NCBI GenBank assembly: GCA_017694275.1 | Contig: JADINB010000067.1 | Location: 1 to 22,248 of the forward strand | Direction: 5' to 3' | Length of the DNA: 22,248 bases | Source of the DNA: Candidatus Egerieousia excrementavium | GTDB taxonomy: Bacteria > Bacteroidota > Bacteroidia > Bacteroidales > UBA932 | In this document: positions 1 to 6,711 of the stretch, piece by piece | Position numbering within the stretch: position 1 is the first letter of the stretch | Layout of the letters: each line of letters starts with the position of its first letter | Translations under genes and position numbers: made by a program | The notes under the pieces: model-generated | Database searches by the model: none | Told to the model about the DNA's origin: nothing | The model's input: the letters and a program-made list of their open reading frames with translations, nothing else

Positions 1-234
1 GTCTTTGACTCGGTATCAGACGATTTGGATAAATATTACAAAGACGTTCTGACCTTTGAGCAGATGCAGCAGCAGCCCTTTACCGATTTGACCGAGTTGT
101 GGGACAGGTTCGAGATTCACAGCAACGTTAATGGCGGTACAGGCATATTCGGTGCGTTGTACAGAGTAAAGGCCTCATGGGGTGTCTATGAAGATTATTA
201 CAACAGTTATATAGAGTCCCAGGGAGGGCAATAA
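1..234 (+). CDS. C-terminal part of a probable DUF4249 protein (cut by window edge)
   Basis: The reading frame is open from base 1 to a TAA stop and encodes about 77 residues, so the gene begins outside the window. The end carries a YYKD segment, then PF, then SNVNGGTGIFGA. This resembles the C-terminus of the Bacteroidota DUF4249 family, where a YY segment is followed by a PF and a 'SNV-GG-GIFGA' motif near the end. DUF4249 proteins are usually outer-membrane-associated lipoproteins encoded beside TonB-dependent receptors; that is family knowledge and cannot be tested here because the upstream gene is missing. A TTG inside the frame at 25 is not a credible start. The family call rests on a short motif. 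Confidence 0.55.
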   Translation, partial: VFDSVSDDLDKYYKDVLTFEQMQQQPFTDLTELWDRFEIHSNVNGGTGIFGALYRVKASWGVYEDYYNSYIESQGGQ

Positions 235-306
235 CTCCAGACTGCATGCAAAAATATCTTTAGCGGCAATTTTAAGATTTTGAAAAAATATGGCATACGG
301 AAAGTC

Positions 307-1467
307 ATGGCAGATTATTTTGAATATGGTGAAAAAGAGATAAACTATCTAAAGGCGAGAGACAAGCGGTTGGCAGAGGTGATAGACAAGGCCGGATTTC
401 TTAAGCGGGAGATTATACGGGATCTTTATGCCGCTCTTGTCCATTCAATTGTCGGACAGCAGATTTCTACAAAGGCGCACAGGACAGTGTGGAACAGGGT
501 GAAGACTGCACTTGGAGATGTGACTCCGGAAAATGTCCTGAAGCTTGCTCCGGAAGAGTTGCAGAGACTTGGACTTTCTTTTCGCAAGGTATCTTACATG
601 CGTTCGGCCGCGCAGAAGTTCATAAACGGAGAGTTTTCAGTGGAAAACATATATGATATGAGTGATGACCAAGTGGAAACCTATCTTTCGCAATTGGCGG
701 GAATAGGACAATGGAGCGCTCAGATGCTTATGCTTTTTTCTATGTGCCGCCAGAATATTCTGAGTTTTCAGGATTTGGGCATACAGAGAGGGCTGCGTAT
801 GCTTTACGGTCATAAAAAGATAACTCCTGAATTGTTTGAAAAATATCGCAAGAGATACTCTCCCTACTGTAGTGTGGCAAGTCTGTACCTGTGGGCTGTG
901 GCAAGCGGAGATATTGAAATTCCGCTCCGTAGCCGTAAAAATGCCAATATAAGGATTATTTCTGTACAGAATTACAGATCTCCGGCCGGAGAGTTGCTGC
1001 TCGGTTCAACCGAGGGCATGCTCTGTATGTGCGACTGGGTGGAAAATATTCACGGCAATGTCGTAAAAAATCGTCTGCAAAGATTGTTGCATGCAGATTT
1101 CAAACAAGAGCGTTCTTCTGTTACCCTGGAGGCTGCAAGGCAACTGGATGAGTATTTTGCAGGCGCCAGGCAAACATTCGATCTTCCTCTTCTGTTTGCC
1201 GGAACAGACTTTCAGAAGCGTGTCTGGACTGAACTTCAGAAGATTCCATTTGGCTCGACGGTTTCCTATGCGGCGCTTGCCAGGCTGGCATGCATGCCAA
1301 AGGCAGTCCGTGCCGTGGCAAATGCCAACGGTGCAAATGCGCTTTCCATTATTGTGCCGTGCCACAGGGTAATAGGAAACAACGGTACTCTGACCGGGTA
1401 TGGAGGAGGATTGTCTGCCAAAAAATTTTTACTGGAACTGGAGCAGAAAAAAGACCGGCAGGAATGA
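307..1467 (+). CDS. Bifunctional AlkA-type DNA glycosylase / O6-methylguanine-DNA methyltransferase fusion
   Basis: A 386-residue repair protein with two complete enzyme modules. Residues about 1-205 are an HhH-GPD 3-methyladenine glycosylase: helix-hairpin-helix around LAGIGQWSAQ (130-139) and the expected catalytic Asp at 156 in QDLGIQRG. Residues about 216-383 are an MGMT/Ogt domain: the FQKRVW helix (302-307), PFGSTVSYAALA (314-325), a candidate arginine finger at R335, and the acceptor Cys352 in PCHRV. The first module would excise alkylated bases and the second would remove O6-alkyl groups in one step. I chose ATG 307; an in-frame TTG at 280 would add nine residues, and neither has a convincing ribosome binding site. 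It stands alone and converges on asnA. No Ada-type regulatory domain is seen. Confidence 0.9.
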   Translation: MADYFEYGEKEINYLKARDKRLAEVIDKAGFLKREIIRDLYAALVHSIVGQQISTKAHRTVWNRVKTALGDVTPENVLKLAPEELQRLGLSFRKVSYMRSAAQKFINGEFSVENIYDMSDDQVETYLSQLAGIGQWSAQMLMLFSMCRQNILSFQDLGIQRGLRMLYGHKKITPELFEKYRKRYSPYCSVASLYLWAVASGDIEIPLRSRKNANIRIISVQNYRSPAGELLLGSTEGMLCMCDWVENIHGNVVKNRLQRLLHADFKQERSSVTLEAARQLDEYFAGARQTFDLPLLFAGTDFQKRVWTELQKIPFGSTVSYAALARLACMPKAVRAVANANGANALSIIVPCHRVIGNNGTLTGYGGGLSAKKFLLELEQKKDRQE

Positions 1468-1485
1468 TTTGAATACCTGCCGGTC
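1447..1485 (-). terminator. Terminator of asnA, overlapping the end of the convergent repair gene
   Basis: A perfect 10-bp inverted repeat, GACCGGCAGG (1453-1462) and CCTGCCGGTC (1476-1485), has a 13-base loop. On the minus strand it is followed by a six-T run (complement of 1447-1452), giving a strong intrinsic terminator for asnA. It contains the TGA stop of the plus-strand repair gene (1465-1467). On the plus strand the following sequence is only AT-rich, so termination there would be weaker. Confidence 0.75.
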
Positions 1486-1499
1486 TGCTGCAATTATTA

Positions 1500-2543
1500 T
1501 TAAATCAGTGGAATTCCGGCTTCTGCGCACTCTTTGCGCATCTGTTCCGGCCAGATGCTGGCCTGTATTTCACCTATATGTGCTTTCTGGAGCAAAAGCA
1601 TGCAAAGGCGGGACTGACCGATACCGCCCCCTATTGAGAGCGGAAGGAGGTCTGACATCAACTGTTTGTGGAAGTATAAATCCAGTCTCTCCTCTTTCCC
1701 CTCTTCCTTGAGCTGGCGCAGCAGTGCAGACTTGTCAACCCTGATGCCCATTGACGAGACCTCGAATGCGCGGCCAAGCACGCTGTTCCATACTATAAGG
1801 TCTCCGTTCAGGCCAGGCAACCCGTTTTCCGCAACTGTTGAATAGTCATCATAGTCCGGTGCACGGCCGTCGTGTTTCTTTCCGTCTCCAAGCTTGCAGC
1901 CTATTCCGATTATGAACACGGCTCCATGTTCTTTTGCAATCTTGTCTTCCCTCTCTTTTGGAGTGAGTGACGGGTAAAGTCTGCGCAACTCCTCTGCATG
2001 AATAAACGTGAGTTTTTCCTTTACCGGCAGTTTGGGAGATATTTGCGGGTACATTTCGCACAGCATGTATTCTGTACGTACCAATGAAGCGTAGATGCTG
2101 CCTACGATTTTTTTCAGGAATGAGAGATTCCTGTCTTCTTCTGTAATTACACGTTCCCAGTCCCACTGGTCTACATATAGAGAGTGAAGGTTCCCGAGTT
2201 CTTCGTCTGCCCTTATTGCATTCATGTCTGTGTAGATGCCGTAGCCGGGCCTTATATTATACTCTGCGAGAGTGAGTCTTTTCCATTTTGCAAGGGAGTG
2301 GACAACTTCTGCTTCTGCATCTCCCAGGTCTTTGATTTTGAATGATACCGGACGTTCTACGCCGTTCAGGTCATCGTTGATTCCCATTCCCTTGAGAACA
2401 AAGAGCGGGGCCGTTACCCTGCGCAGTCTCAGTTCTGATGAGAGGTTCAACTGAAAGAAGTCTTTGATTTGCTTGATAGCCAGTTCTGTCTGGCGCTGGT
2501 CGAGAAGGGAACGATACCCTTCGGGTTTGATAAGATAACTCAT
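1500..2543 (-). CDS. asnA: Aspartate--ammonia ligase (asparagine synthetase A)
   Basis: A 347-residue cytoplasmic enzyme that makes asparagine from aspartate, ammonia and ATP. The whole length aligns by eye with the class II aaRS-like AsnA family. Signatures include the VHSLAKWKR segment, the VDQWDWERV block, the GAVFIIGIG segment, RAPDYDDY, GLNGDLIVWN, SSMGIRVD and the C-terminal IGGGIGQSR motif 3. Start at 2543 (MSYLIKPEGY) matches the family; an in-frame TTG at 2567 would add eight residues. It lies 66 bp downstream of rocD on the same strand, so both could share a transcript, although a promoter-like sequence lies in the gap. The protein is slightly longer than E. coli AsnA (330 residues), as in other Bacteroidota. 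Confidence 0.96.
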   Translation of the reverse strand: MSYLIKPEGYRSLLDQRQTELAIKQIKDFFQLNLSSELRLRRVTAPLFVLKGMGINDDLNGVERPVSFKIKDLGDAEAEVVHSLAKWKRLTLAEYNIRPGYGIYTDMNAIRADEELGNLHSLYVDQWDWERVITEEDRNLSFLKKIVGSIYASLVRTEYMLCEMYPQISPKLPVKEKLTFIHAEELRRLYPSLTPKEREDKIAKEHGAVFIIGIGCKLGDGKKHDGRAPDYDDYSTVAENGLPGLNGDLIVWNSVLGRAFEVSSMGIRVDKSALLRQLKEEGKEERLDLYFHKQLMSDLLPLSIGGGIGQSRLCMLLLQKAHIGEIQASIWPEQMRKECAEAGIPLI

Positions 2544-2564
2544 TTTCGTTTTTTTTTGACCTCG

Positions 2565-2595
2565 CAAAAATGCGAAAAAATGAAAAAAAATGCAA
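2565..2595 (-). promoter_or_regulatory. Possible promoter for asnA
   Basis: On the minus strand CATTTTTG (2565-2572) differs from the TAnnTTTG -7 consensus by one base. TTGC (2592-2595) lies 19 bases upstream, at the distance expected of a -33 TTTG element. The surrounding sequence is very T-rich, so a chance match is easy. It would allow asnA to be transcribed independently of rocD. Confidence 0.3.
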
Positions 2596-2609
2596 TAAGG
2601 CTTCCGGTT

Positions 2610-3854
2610 TTATGACAGAAATTTAGCAGGTAAAGTCTCGAAAACCTCTTTTATGCTTTCCATTGCCTCACGCAGCTGCTCTTCGTTGATAACCAGCGGC
2701 GGTGCAAAGCGGATGATATGGCGGTGAGTCGGTTTTGCAAGCACTCCTTTTTCTGCCATTGCAAGACAGATGTCCCATGCCTCAATACCGTTTTGCGGTT
2801 CAGTGACAACTGCGTTTAGCAGTCCCTTGCCCCTGACAGATTTAAAAAACGGCGACTTTATTCCTGACATTTCATTTCTGAATATTCTTCCGAGTTTTTC
2901 TGCATTCTCCGCAAGATGTTCATCGCGTGTGACTTCAAGCGCTGCAACAGCAACCTTTGCCGCCAGCGGGAATCCGCCGAACGTTGAACCGTGTTCTCCT
3001 GGCCTGACAGTAAGCATTATTTCATCGTCGGCCAAGACGGCAGATATTGGCAGCACACCGCCTGAAAGGGCTTTGCCTATTGCAATGATGTCTGGGCGGA
3101 TGCCCTCGTGGTCACAGCAGAACATGCGTCCGGTGCGTCCTATGCCAGTCTGCACTTCGTCTGCCACAAAGAGAACACCGTATTTTTTGCACAATTCGTA
3201 ACACTCTTTAAGATAACCGTCGTGCGGTACGTATACTCCGGCTTCTCCCTGTATGGGTTCAACCAGGAATGCGGCAACCTTGTCGCCTTTTTCTTCCAGA
3301 ACCTTGCGCAGTGCATCGCTGTCGTCATACGGTATGGAGACAAAGCCCGGTGTAAAGGGGCCGTATTGCGAGTAACTCTCGGGGTCTGTAGAAATGGAGA
3401 TGATTGTAATGGTGCGCCCGTGAAAATTGCCCTGGCACGTTACAATCAGGGCTTCGTTTTCAGGAATGCCCTTTTTTACATATCCCCAGCGGCGTGCCAG
3501 TTTGAGTGCGGTTTCCACCGCTTCTGCACCAGAGTTCATTGGGAGCAGCTTGTCGTATCCGAAGAAGCGCGTTGCCATCTGCTCGTATGGGCCGAGGCAG
3601 TCGTTGTAGAAGGCTCTTGAGGTGAGGCAGAGCCTGTGCGCCTGATCGCACAGGGCCTTTACTATCTTGGGGTGGCAGTGCCCCTGGTTTACGGCCGAAT
3701 AGGCGGAAAGGAAGTCATAGTAGCGTTTCCCTTCAACGTCCCATACGTAAACGCCTTCTCCGCGTGTGAGTACCACCGGCAGCGGATGATAGTTGTGTGC
3801 TCCGTAACGCTCTTCAAGGTCTATGTAGTATTGTGCTTTGGGTAATATATCCAT
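2610..3854 (-). CDS. rocD: Ornithine--oxo-acid aminotransferase
   Basis: A 414-residue class III PLP aminotransferase that converts ornithine and 2-oxoglutarate to glutamate semialdehyde and glutamate. Visible motifs: NSGAEAVETALKLAR (107-121), GNFHGRT (142-148), PIQGEAGV (200-207), the PLP-contacting Asp232 in ADEVQTG, and the Schiff-base Lys261 in IAIGKALSGG. The opening 'YGAHNYHPLPVV' and the 'AYSAVNQGHCHPKI' block are characteristic of ornithine aminotransferase rather than acetylornithine or 4-aminobutyrate transaminases. The start ATG at 3854 is followed by MDILPK. It precedes asnA on the same strand and is divergent from the sigma factor gene across 115 bp. Ornithine transamination and asparagine synthesis are both nitrogen metabolism, but coupling is inference. 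Confidence 0.93.
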   Translation of the reverse strand: MDILPKAQYYIDLEERYGAHNYHPLPVVLTRGEGVYVWDVEGKRYYDFLSAYSAVNQGHCHPKIVKALCDQAHRLCLTSRAFYNDCLGPYEQMATRFFGYDKLLPMNSGAEAVETALKLARRWGYVKKGIPENEALIVTCQGNFHGRTITIISISTDPESYSQYGPFTPGFVSIPYDDSDALRKVLEEKGDKVAAFLVEPIQGEAGVYVPHDGYLKECYELCKKYGVLFVADEVQTGIGRTGRMFCCDHEGIRPDIIAIGKALSGGVLPISAVLADDEIMLTVRPGEHGSTFGGFPLAAKVAVAALEVTRDEHLAENAEKLGRIFRNEMSGIKSPFFKSVRGKGLLNAVVTEPQNGIEAWDICLAMAEKGVLAKPTHRHIIRFAPPLVINEEQLREAMESIKEVFETLPAKFLS

Positions 3855-3942
3855 AAGGTATTTTTTAGACTCCGCAAGTTCCGCATTTTTTCTGAATTTT
3901 CAAAGAATGCTCCATCGCACTCTTTCAGATTAACTTTTTCGT

Positions 3943-3950
3943 GATATTTG
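3943..3950 (+). promoter_or_regulatory. Weak -7-like element upstream of the ECF sigma gene
   Basis: GATATTTG differs from TAnnTTTG by one base and ends 19 bases before the first possible ATG. No well-spaced TTTG -33 element is present, so this could instead be a site used by the ECF factor itself or a chance match. A purine-rich AGAGGA (3963-3968) follows and is a possible ribosome binding site. Confidence 0.25.
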
Positions 3951-3969
3951 CGACTTATATACAGAGGAC

Positions 3970-4482
3970 ATGAGAATGACACGGGATGAGTTCAATCACA
4001 TATCAGCCGGGCTTCGCGGCAGACTGACTGCTCTGGCAGGCAGATTCGGCGAGAGTGCGTTATTGCCGTTGTCAGCAGAAGATGTGGCTCAGGAGGCATT
4101 GGCGGCATTATGGCAGCTTTCCGAGAAAAATTATCCCATAAGGGATTATGAGGCGATGGCTGTAACGATAACCAAAAACATTTGCGTGTCGCATTACAGA
4201 AAACGCAAGGTGTCAAATGTCGGACAGGATTGTCTGTCTGCAAAAGAGAGCGGTTATCATGCTTCAGACCTGGTAGACGAGACCGATATGTCTGTAGTAA
4301 AAGAGTATATGTATAAAGACTTGACTTTGTCTCAAAGAGAGTACCTGAAAATGAGAAATGATGAGGGGCTCTCTCTGGATGAAATAGCTGCGGTGACAGG
4401 CAAACCCAAATCGAGTATCAAGACAACAATTTCAACAGCGCGGAAACAGTTGCTGGAAAAATTGAAAAGGGAGATATTATGA
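3970..4482 (+). CDS. ECF-type RNA polymerase sigma-70 factor
   Basis: A 170-residue sigma factor. Region 2 covers about residues 8-80, with the core-binding segment AEDVAQEALAALWQL (36-50). Region 4 covers about 118-166, with a helix-turn-helix around LSLDEIAAVTGKPKSSIKTT (134-153). There is no region 1 or 3, as expected for ECF factors. Two ATGs lie close together, 3970 and 3976; the AGAGGA at 3963-3968 is better spaced for 3976 (residue 3), so the true product may be two residues shorter. Its stop overlaps the next start in an ATGA junction (4479-4482), which suggests translational coupling to the probable anti-sigma factor. The regulon is not visible, except possibly its own operon. Confidence 0.88.
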   Translation: MRMTRDEFNHISAGLRGRLTALAGRFGESALLPLSAEDVAQEALAALWQLSEKNYPIRDYEAMAVTITKNICVSHYRKRKVSNVGQDCLSAKESGYHASDLVDETDMSVVKEYMYKDLTLSQREYLKMRNDEGLSLDEIAAVTGKPKSSIKTTISTARKQLLEKLKREIL

Positions 4483-5081
4483 ACAGTAATGGACTTATTA
4501 CGGATTTTGAAGAAAAATTGCATGACCGCTCTTTCCGTTGCTCTATGATGGAAAGGTATCTGAATGCAGAAACTTCAGTAGAGCAGGAACGTGCGATGGC
4601 TGCATATTATGTCTTTAACGCTCCGGATGAGGATGAGCGCGAATTTGCCATGCTGCTCCGGATTTCGCTGTCGGGGAATATTTTGTCTGAAGAAACGGCA
4701 GACGAGTTCGACAGGCTCGTCTGCATGCCTTCAGACAGGCCTGCCGGTAAAAAAAGAAGGGTGTCCGGTATATGGATTGCGGCATGCCTTGCCTGTGCAG
4801 CCTCTCTTGCCCTCTTTCTCATACTCCGTAATCCGGATGCAGGGAGTAATGTTGCAGGGAAGAATGGCTTTGCAGAGACCTTTTCCGTTGTTGAATTTAC
4901 AGACTGCATTGAAAAGATGGCTGCCGTTTGCGGTGAGAGTGTCGCGTCGGTTTCGGTAAATCCTGTCGGAAATGCGGCCATCATGATTGTCAATCTTAAA
5001 GACAATTCTTCAATGAAATATCTTGTGACCTGCAATGATGACGACGGATATGCGTCTTTCATTGCACTTGGCCGGCAATAA
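4479..5081 (+). CDS. Probable membrane anti-sigma factor
   Basis: A 200-residue protein with a cytoplasmic-looking acidic N-terminal half (1-95), a basic KKRR patch (91-94), one transmembrane helix (about 97-116) and a C-terminal extracytoplasmic domain (about 117-200). This is the architecture of single-pass anti-sigma factors. I see no zinc-binding HxxxCxxC motif and no FecR-type signature, so the assignment rests on topology and on the ATGA overlap with the sigma gene. The C-terminal domain contains three Cys residues (143, 151, 185), two of which could pair outside the membrane. The family is not recognised from sequence. It could also be a sigma-coupled sensor of another type. Confidence 0.6.
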   Translation: MNSNGLITDFEEKLHDRSFRCSMMERYLNAETSVEQERAMAAYYVFNAPDEDEREFAMLLRISLSGNILSEETADEFDRLVCMPSDRPAGKKRRVSGIWIAACLACAASLALFLILRNPDAGSNVAGKNGFAETFSVVEFTDCIEKMAAVCGESVASVSVNPVGNAAIMIVNLKDNSSMKYLVTCNDDDGYASFIALGRQ

Positions 5082-5117
5082 CTTGAAATTTAATTATAAC
5101 CTTTAAAAAATACTGAT

Positions 5118-5750
5118 ATGAGCATGTTTATCTTATCTTCTATTTGCGCTCTTGCGCTAAATTCCGCAGCCATGCCCGCCCAACAGGATACTGTCGACAG
5201 GTATGTTATAAATAATGAAAAGATTGAAAAATTCGACGGCAGCCAGCTTGAGGGTAAAACAGTAAAGTCTTATTCCATTATCCTGGCCACCGGCGATGCC
5301 GGAACCACGGTTTACCGTGTACATGACATAAGCACCGAACAGAACACTATTACCATTAAAGGTGTCTCGGCAGAAACTTCCGGTACCAAGCCTCTTTATA
5401 TTGTCGATGGAAAAGAGATGGAAAAAGGCAGTACCTTGTCTATTGCTCCTGATAAAATAGCCTCTATAAAGGTCTTCAAGCCAGGTTCCAGGGAGGCTGC
5501 CGTATACGGCGAGAAAGGTGACAATGGAGTTGTTGTGGTTTCGATTGTCACCGACAAAGATAATGCGTCTGATAGTGGAGCACTTGAACCTCTTTATATA
5601 ATAGACGGGAAAATAGTTGACAAAAAAGCTGTTGACAAGTTGGATGTGAATAAAATAGAGTCGATTAACGTTGTCAAGGACCAGTATGCGGCAAAGAGAT
5701 ATACAGACGAGACGAAAGCGGGAGTGGTGTATATCAAAACAAAAAAGTAA
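5118..5750 (+). CDS. Secreted protein with two TonB-plug-like repeats, no receptor barrel
   Basis: A 210-residue protein starting with a short signal-peptide-like segment (1-21, ending AMPAQ). After a linker it has two homologous units: 91-146 (PLYIVDGKEM ... KIASIKVFKPGSREAAVYG ... GVVVVSIVT) and 157-210 (PLYIIDGKIV ... KIESINVVKDQYAAKRY ... GVVYIKTKK). The pattern 'PLYiiDGk ... I.sI.V.K...A..YG..g..GVV.I.Tk' is the core of Bacteroidota TonB-dependent receptor plug domains. Here it occurs twice and stands free of any beta-barrel. In Bacteroidota such repeats also decorate BlaR1/M56-type and carboxypeptidase-regulatory proteins. It follows the anti-sigma gene by 36 bp on the same strand, so it is probably the third gene of that operon and an envelope partner or output. 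Its molecular function is unknown. Confidence 0.7.
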   Translation: MSMFILSSICALALNSAAMPAQQDTVDRYVINNEKIEKFDGSQLEGKTVKSYSIILATGDAGTTVYRVHDISTEQNTITIKGVSAETSGTKPLYIVDGKEMEKGSTLSIAPDKIASIKVFKPGSREAAVYGEKGDNGVVVVSIVTDKDNASDSGALEPLYIIDGKIVDKKAVDKLDVNKIESINVVKDQYAAKRYTDETKAGVVYIKTKK

Positions 5751-5751
5751 A

Positions 5752-5991
5752 AACCTGCAGAGATTTCTGCGCTATTGGAAAAAGGTCTGTCACGAGTACA
5801 GGGAGGCGGATTTCAAAGGAGAGTGGGAGAGGATACGGCTATTGGCAACCATAACGATACAGCCTCACGTGAAAAAGAAAATGACTCCTCAGGCGTTGTT
5901 GCCGTTCGAGTGGGACAGACAGAAACCAAAGGCGGAATTTGTAAGCAAGGAGGAGGATAAAAAGAGGTTGGAGCGGTTGCGCGGGAAATGA
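5752..5991 (+). pseudogene. Remnant of a phage tail gene upstream of the tape measure (tail assembly chaperone-like)
   Basis: An open frame of about 79 residues begins almost at the stop codon of the preceding gene and has no plausible ATG at its left end. In-frame starts exist only inside the neighbouring gene, in another frame. The residues FKGEWERIRLLATITIQPHV, then MTPQALLPFEWD, then a basic tail with EEDKKRLERLRGK, resemble the small protein encoded just before the tape measure in Bacteroidota siphophages and prophages, which has the same 'WER.R..A...i.PH..k.....LLPFPWD' layout. The tape-measure fragment 385 bases downstream supports this. I read it as the 3' part of a deleted phage gene. 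The exact family is from memory of that pattern and needs a profile search. Confidence 0.55.
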
Positions 5992-5995
5992 GGGT

Positions 5996-6307
5996 CTAAA
6001 TGAACCAAGGGCCGCCAGGATTAGTATCCGGGAATAAGAATATAATCCTGAAAAAGTGGAAAACTATAACGCCCCCAATGAGGTAGGGAAGGAAAAAAAA
6101 TATATCAGGATTAAAATTAATGGAGTCTATGATAAATAATAACAGGACACATATAGGTATAGCGATTAAAGAGTTGTTTATCATATTAATCTTTTTTCGC
6201 TCCCTCTCTTCGGCAATCTTTTTTCCGTTCCTTTCGAGTATCTCTTCAATGTCCTCAGTGTCAGAGATATCGATTTTAGGATTATTCAATTTATCCTCGT
6301 CGCTCAT
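5996..6307 (-). CDS. Small two-helix membrane protein, unknown function
   Basis: A 103-residue intact gene on the opposite strand from the phage remnants on both sides. The N-terminal 40 residues are acidic then strongly charged (KKIAEERERKK). Two hydrophobic stretches follow, about 46-62 and 69-92, and a short PDTNPGGPWFI tail. The start ATG at 6307 lies about 25 bases below a good Bacteroidota promoter (6333-6365). The gene is AT-rich with many ATA/AAT codons, unlike the flanking chromosomal genes. It ends 5 bases from the end of the tail-gene fragment. I do not recognise the family. Position and orientation suggest a phage cargo (moron) gene that kept its own promoter, but that is inference. 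Confidence 0.6.
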   Translation of the reverse strand: MSDEDKLNNPKIDISDTEDIEEILERNGKKIAEERERKKINMINNSLIAIPICVLLLFIIDSINFNPDIFFFLPYLIGGVIVFHFFRIIFLFPDTNPGGPWFI

Positions 6308-6332
6308 AGTGCTTAAAAAATTGAGATTTTCG

Positions 6333-6365
6333 TAAATATAGTAAAAAATTACAAATCAGGGCAAA
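6333..6365 (-). promoter_or_regulatory. Promoter of the small membrane-protein gene
   Basis: On the minus strand TTTG (complement of 6362-6365) is followed by a 21-base spacer and TATATTTA (complement of 6333-6340), one base from TAnnTTTG. The spacing fits Bacteroidota sigma-ABfr promoters. Transcription would begin near 6325, giving a leader of roughly 20 bases before ATG 6307. It points away from the tape-measure fragment. Confidence 0.5.
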
Positions 6366-6376
6366 TTAGGGTGAAA

Positions 6377-6568
6377 ATGGCTAAAGATATCAAATTTAAT
6401 ATAAAGCTACCGATAGACGGCAAAGAACAGATATCCGTAGCATCTGCCAATACTAAAGAATTCGCGAAACAATTAGGGAGTGCCTACGGCTCGATGGATA
6501 AACTTTCACGCCGGACTTTTACTTTCAATCAGTTTGCTGAAAGTGCGAGAAATGTTTCTGAGGTATGA
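6377..6568 (+). pseudogene. N-terminal fragment of a phage tail tape measure protein
   Basis: A 63-residue fragment starting at ATG 6377. MAKDIKFNIKLPIDGKEQI, a 'vas....T.efakqLG' segment and a following amphipathic stretch match the N-terminus of Bacteroidota prophage tape measure proteins, which normally run to many hundreds of residues. Here the frame ends at 6568, and the following 140 bases do not continue the protein. The homology may stop even earlier, near 6530. It lies in the same direction as the tail-gene remnant at 5752-5991, so both come from one lost tail module. The truncated product would be non-functional in tail assembly. Confidence 0.6.
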
Positions 6569-6711
6569 TTGAACCGTGTGCGGCTTTTGTGTAAAAATGA
6601 TGCCAAAAAAACTCCTTGACGGGCGATCTTGCATGGCAACACATGATGTGCCGGGCTCTGCCCGACTTTTTTGTTCCGTAACCTACAGCTCGTGAGCAAG
6701 TTCCCGTCATG
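6569..6711 (+). other. Unassigned junction sequence between phage and DUF3987 fragments
   Basis: These 143 bases continue neither the tape-measure fragment nor the DUF3987 homology. They contain a short hairpin with a T-run (6652-6672) and the left half of a 7-bp inverted repeat, GTGCCGG (6648-6654) with CCGGCAC (6713-6719). No convincing protein is encoded on either strand. It may be the end of another mobile element or a dispersed repeat. Confidence 0.4.
6652..6672 (+). terminator. Possible short intrinsic terminator
   Basis: CGGGC and GCCCG form a 5-bp stem with a TCT loop, followed after two bases by six Ts (6667-6672). The stem is short, so efficiency is doubtful. It would end transcription coming from the phage remnant. 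Confidence 0.4.

Noticed and set aside
3108..3620. Plus-strand open frame of 170 codons inside rocD
   Set aside because: Shadow of the aminotransferase; no family resemblance.
6569..6600. Group II intron domain V-like sequence after the tape-measure fragment
   Set aside because: A GAACCGT motif is present, but no domain V hairpin or reverse transcriptase could be found.
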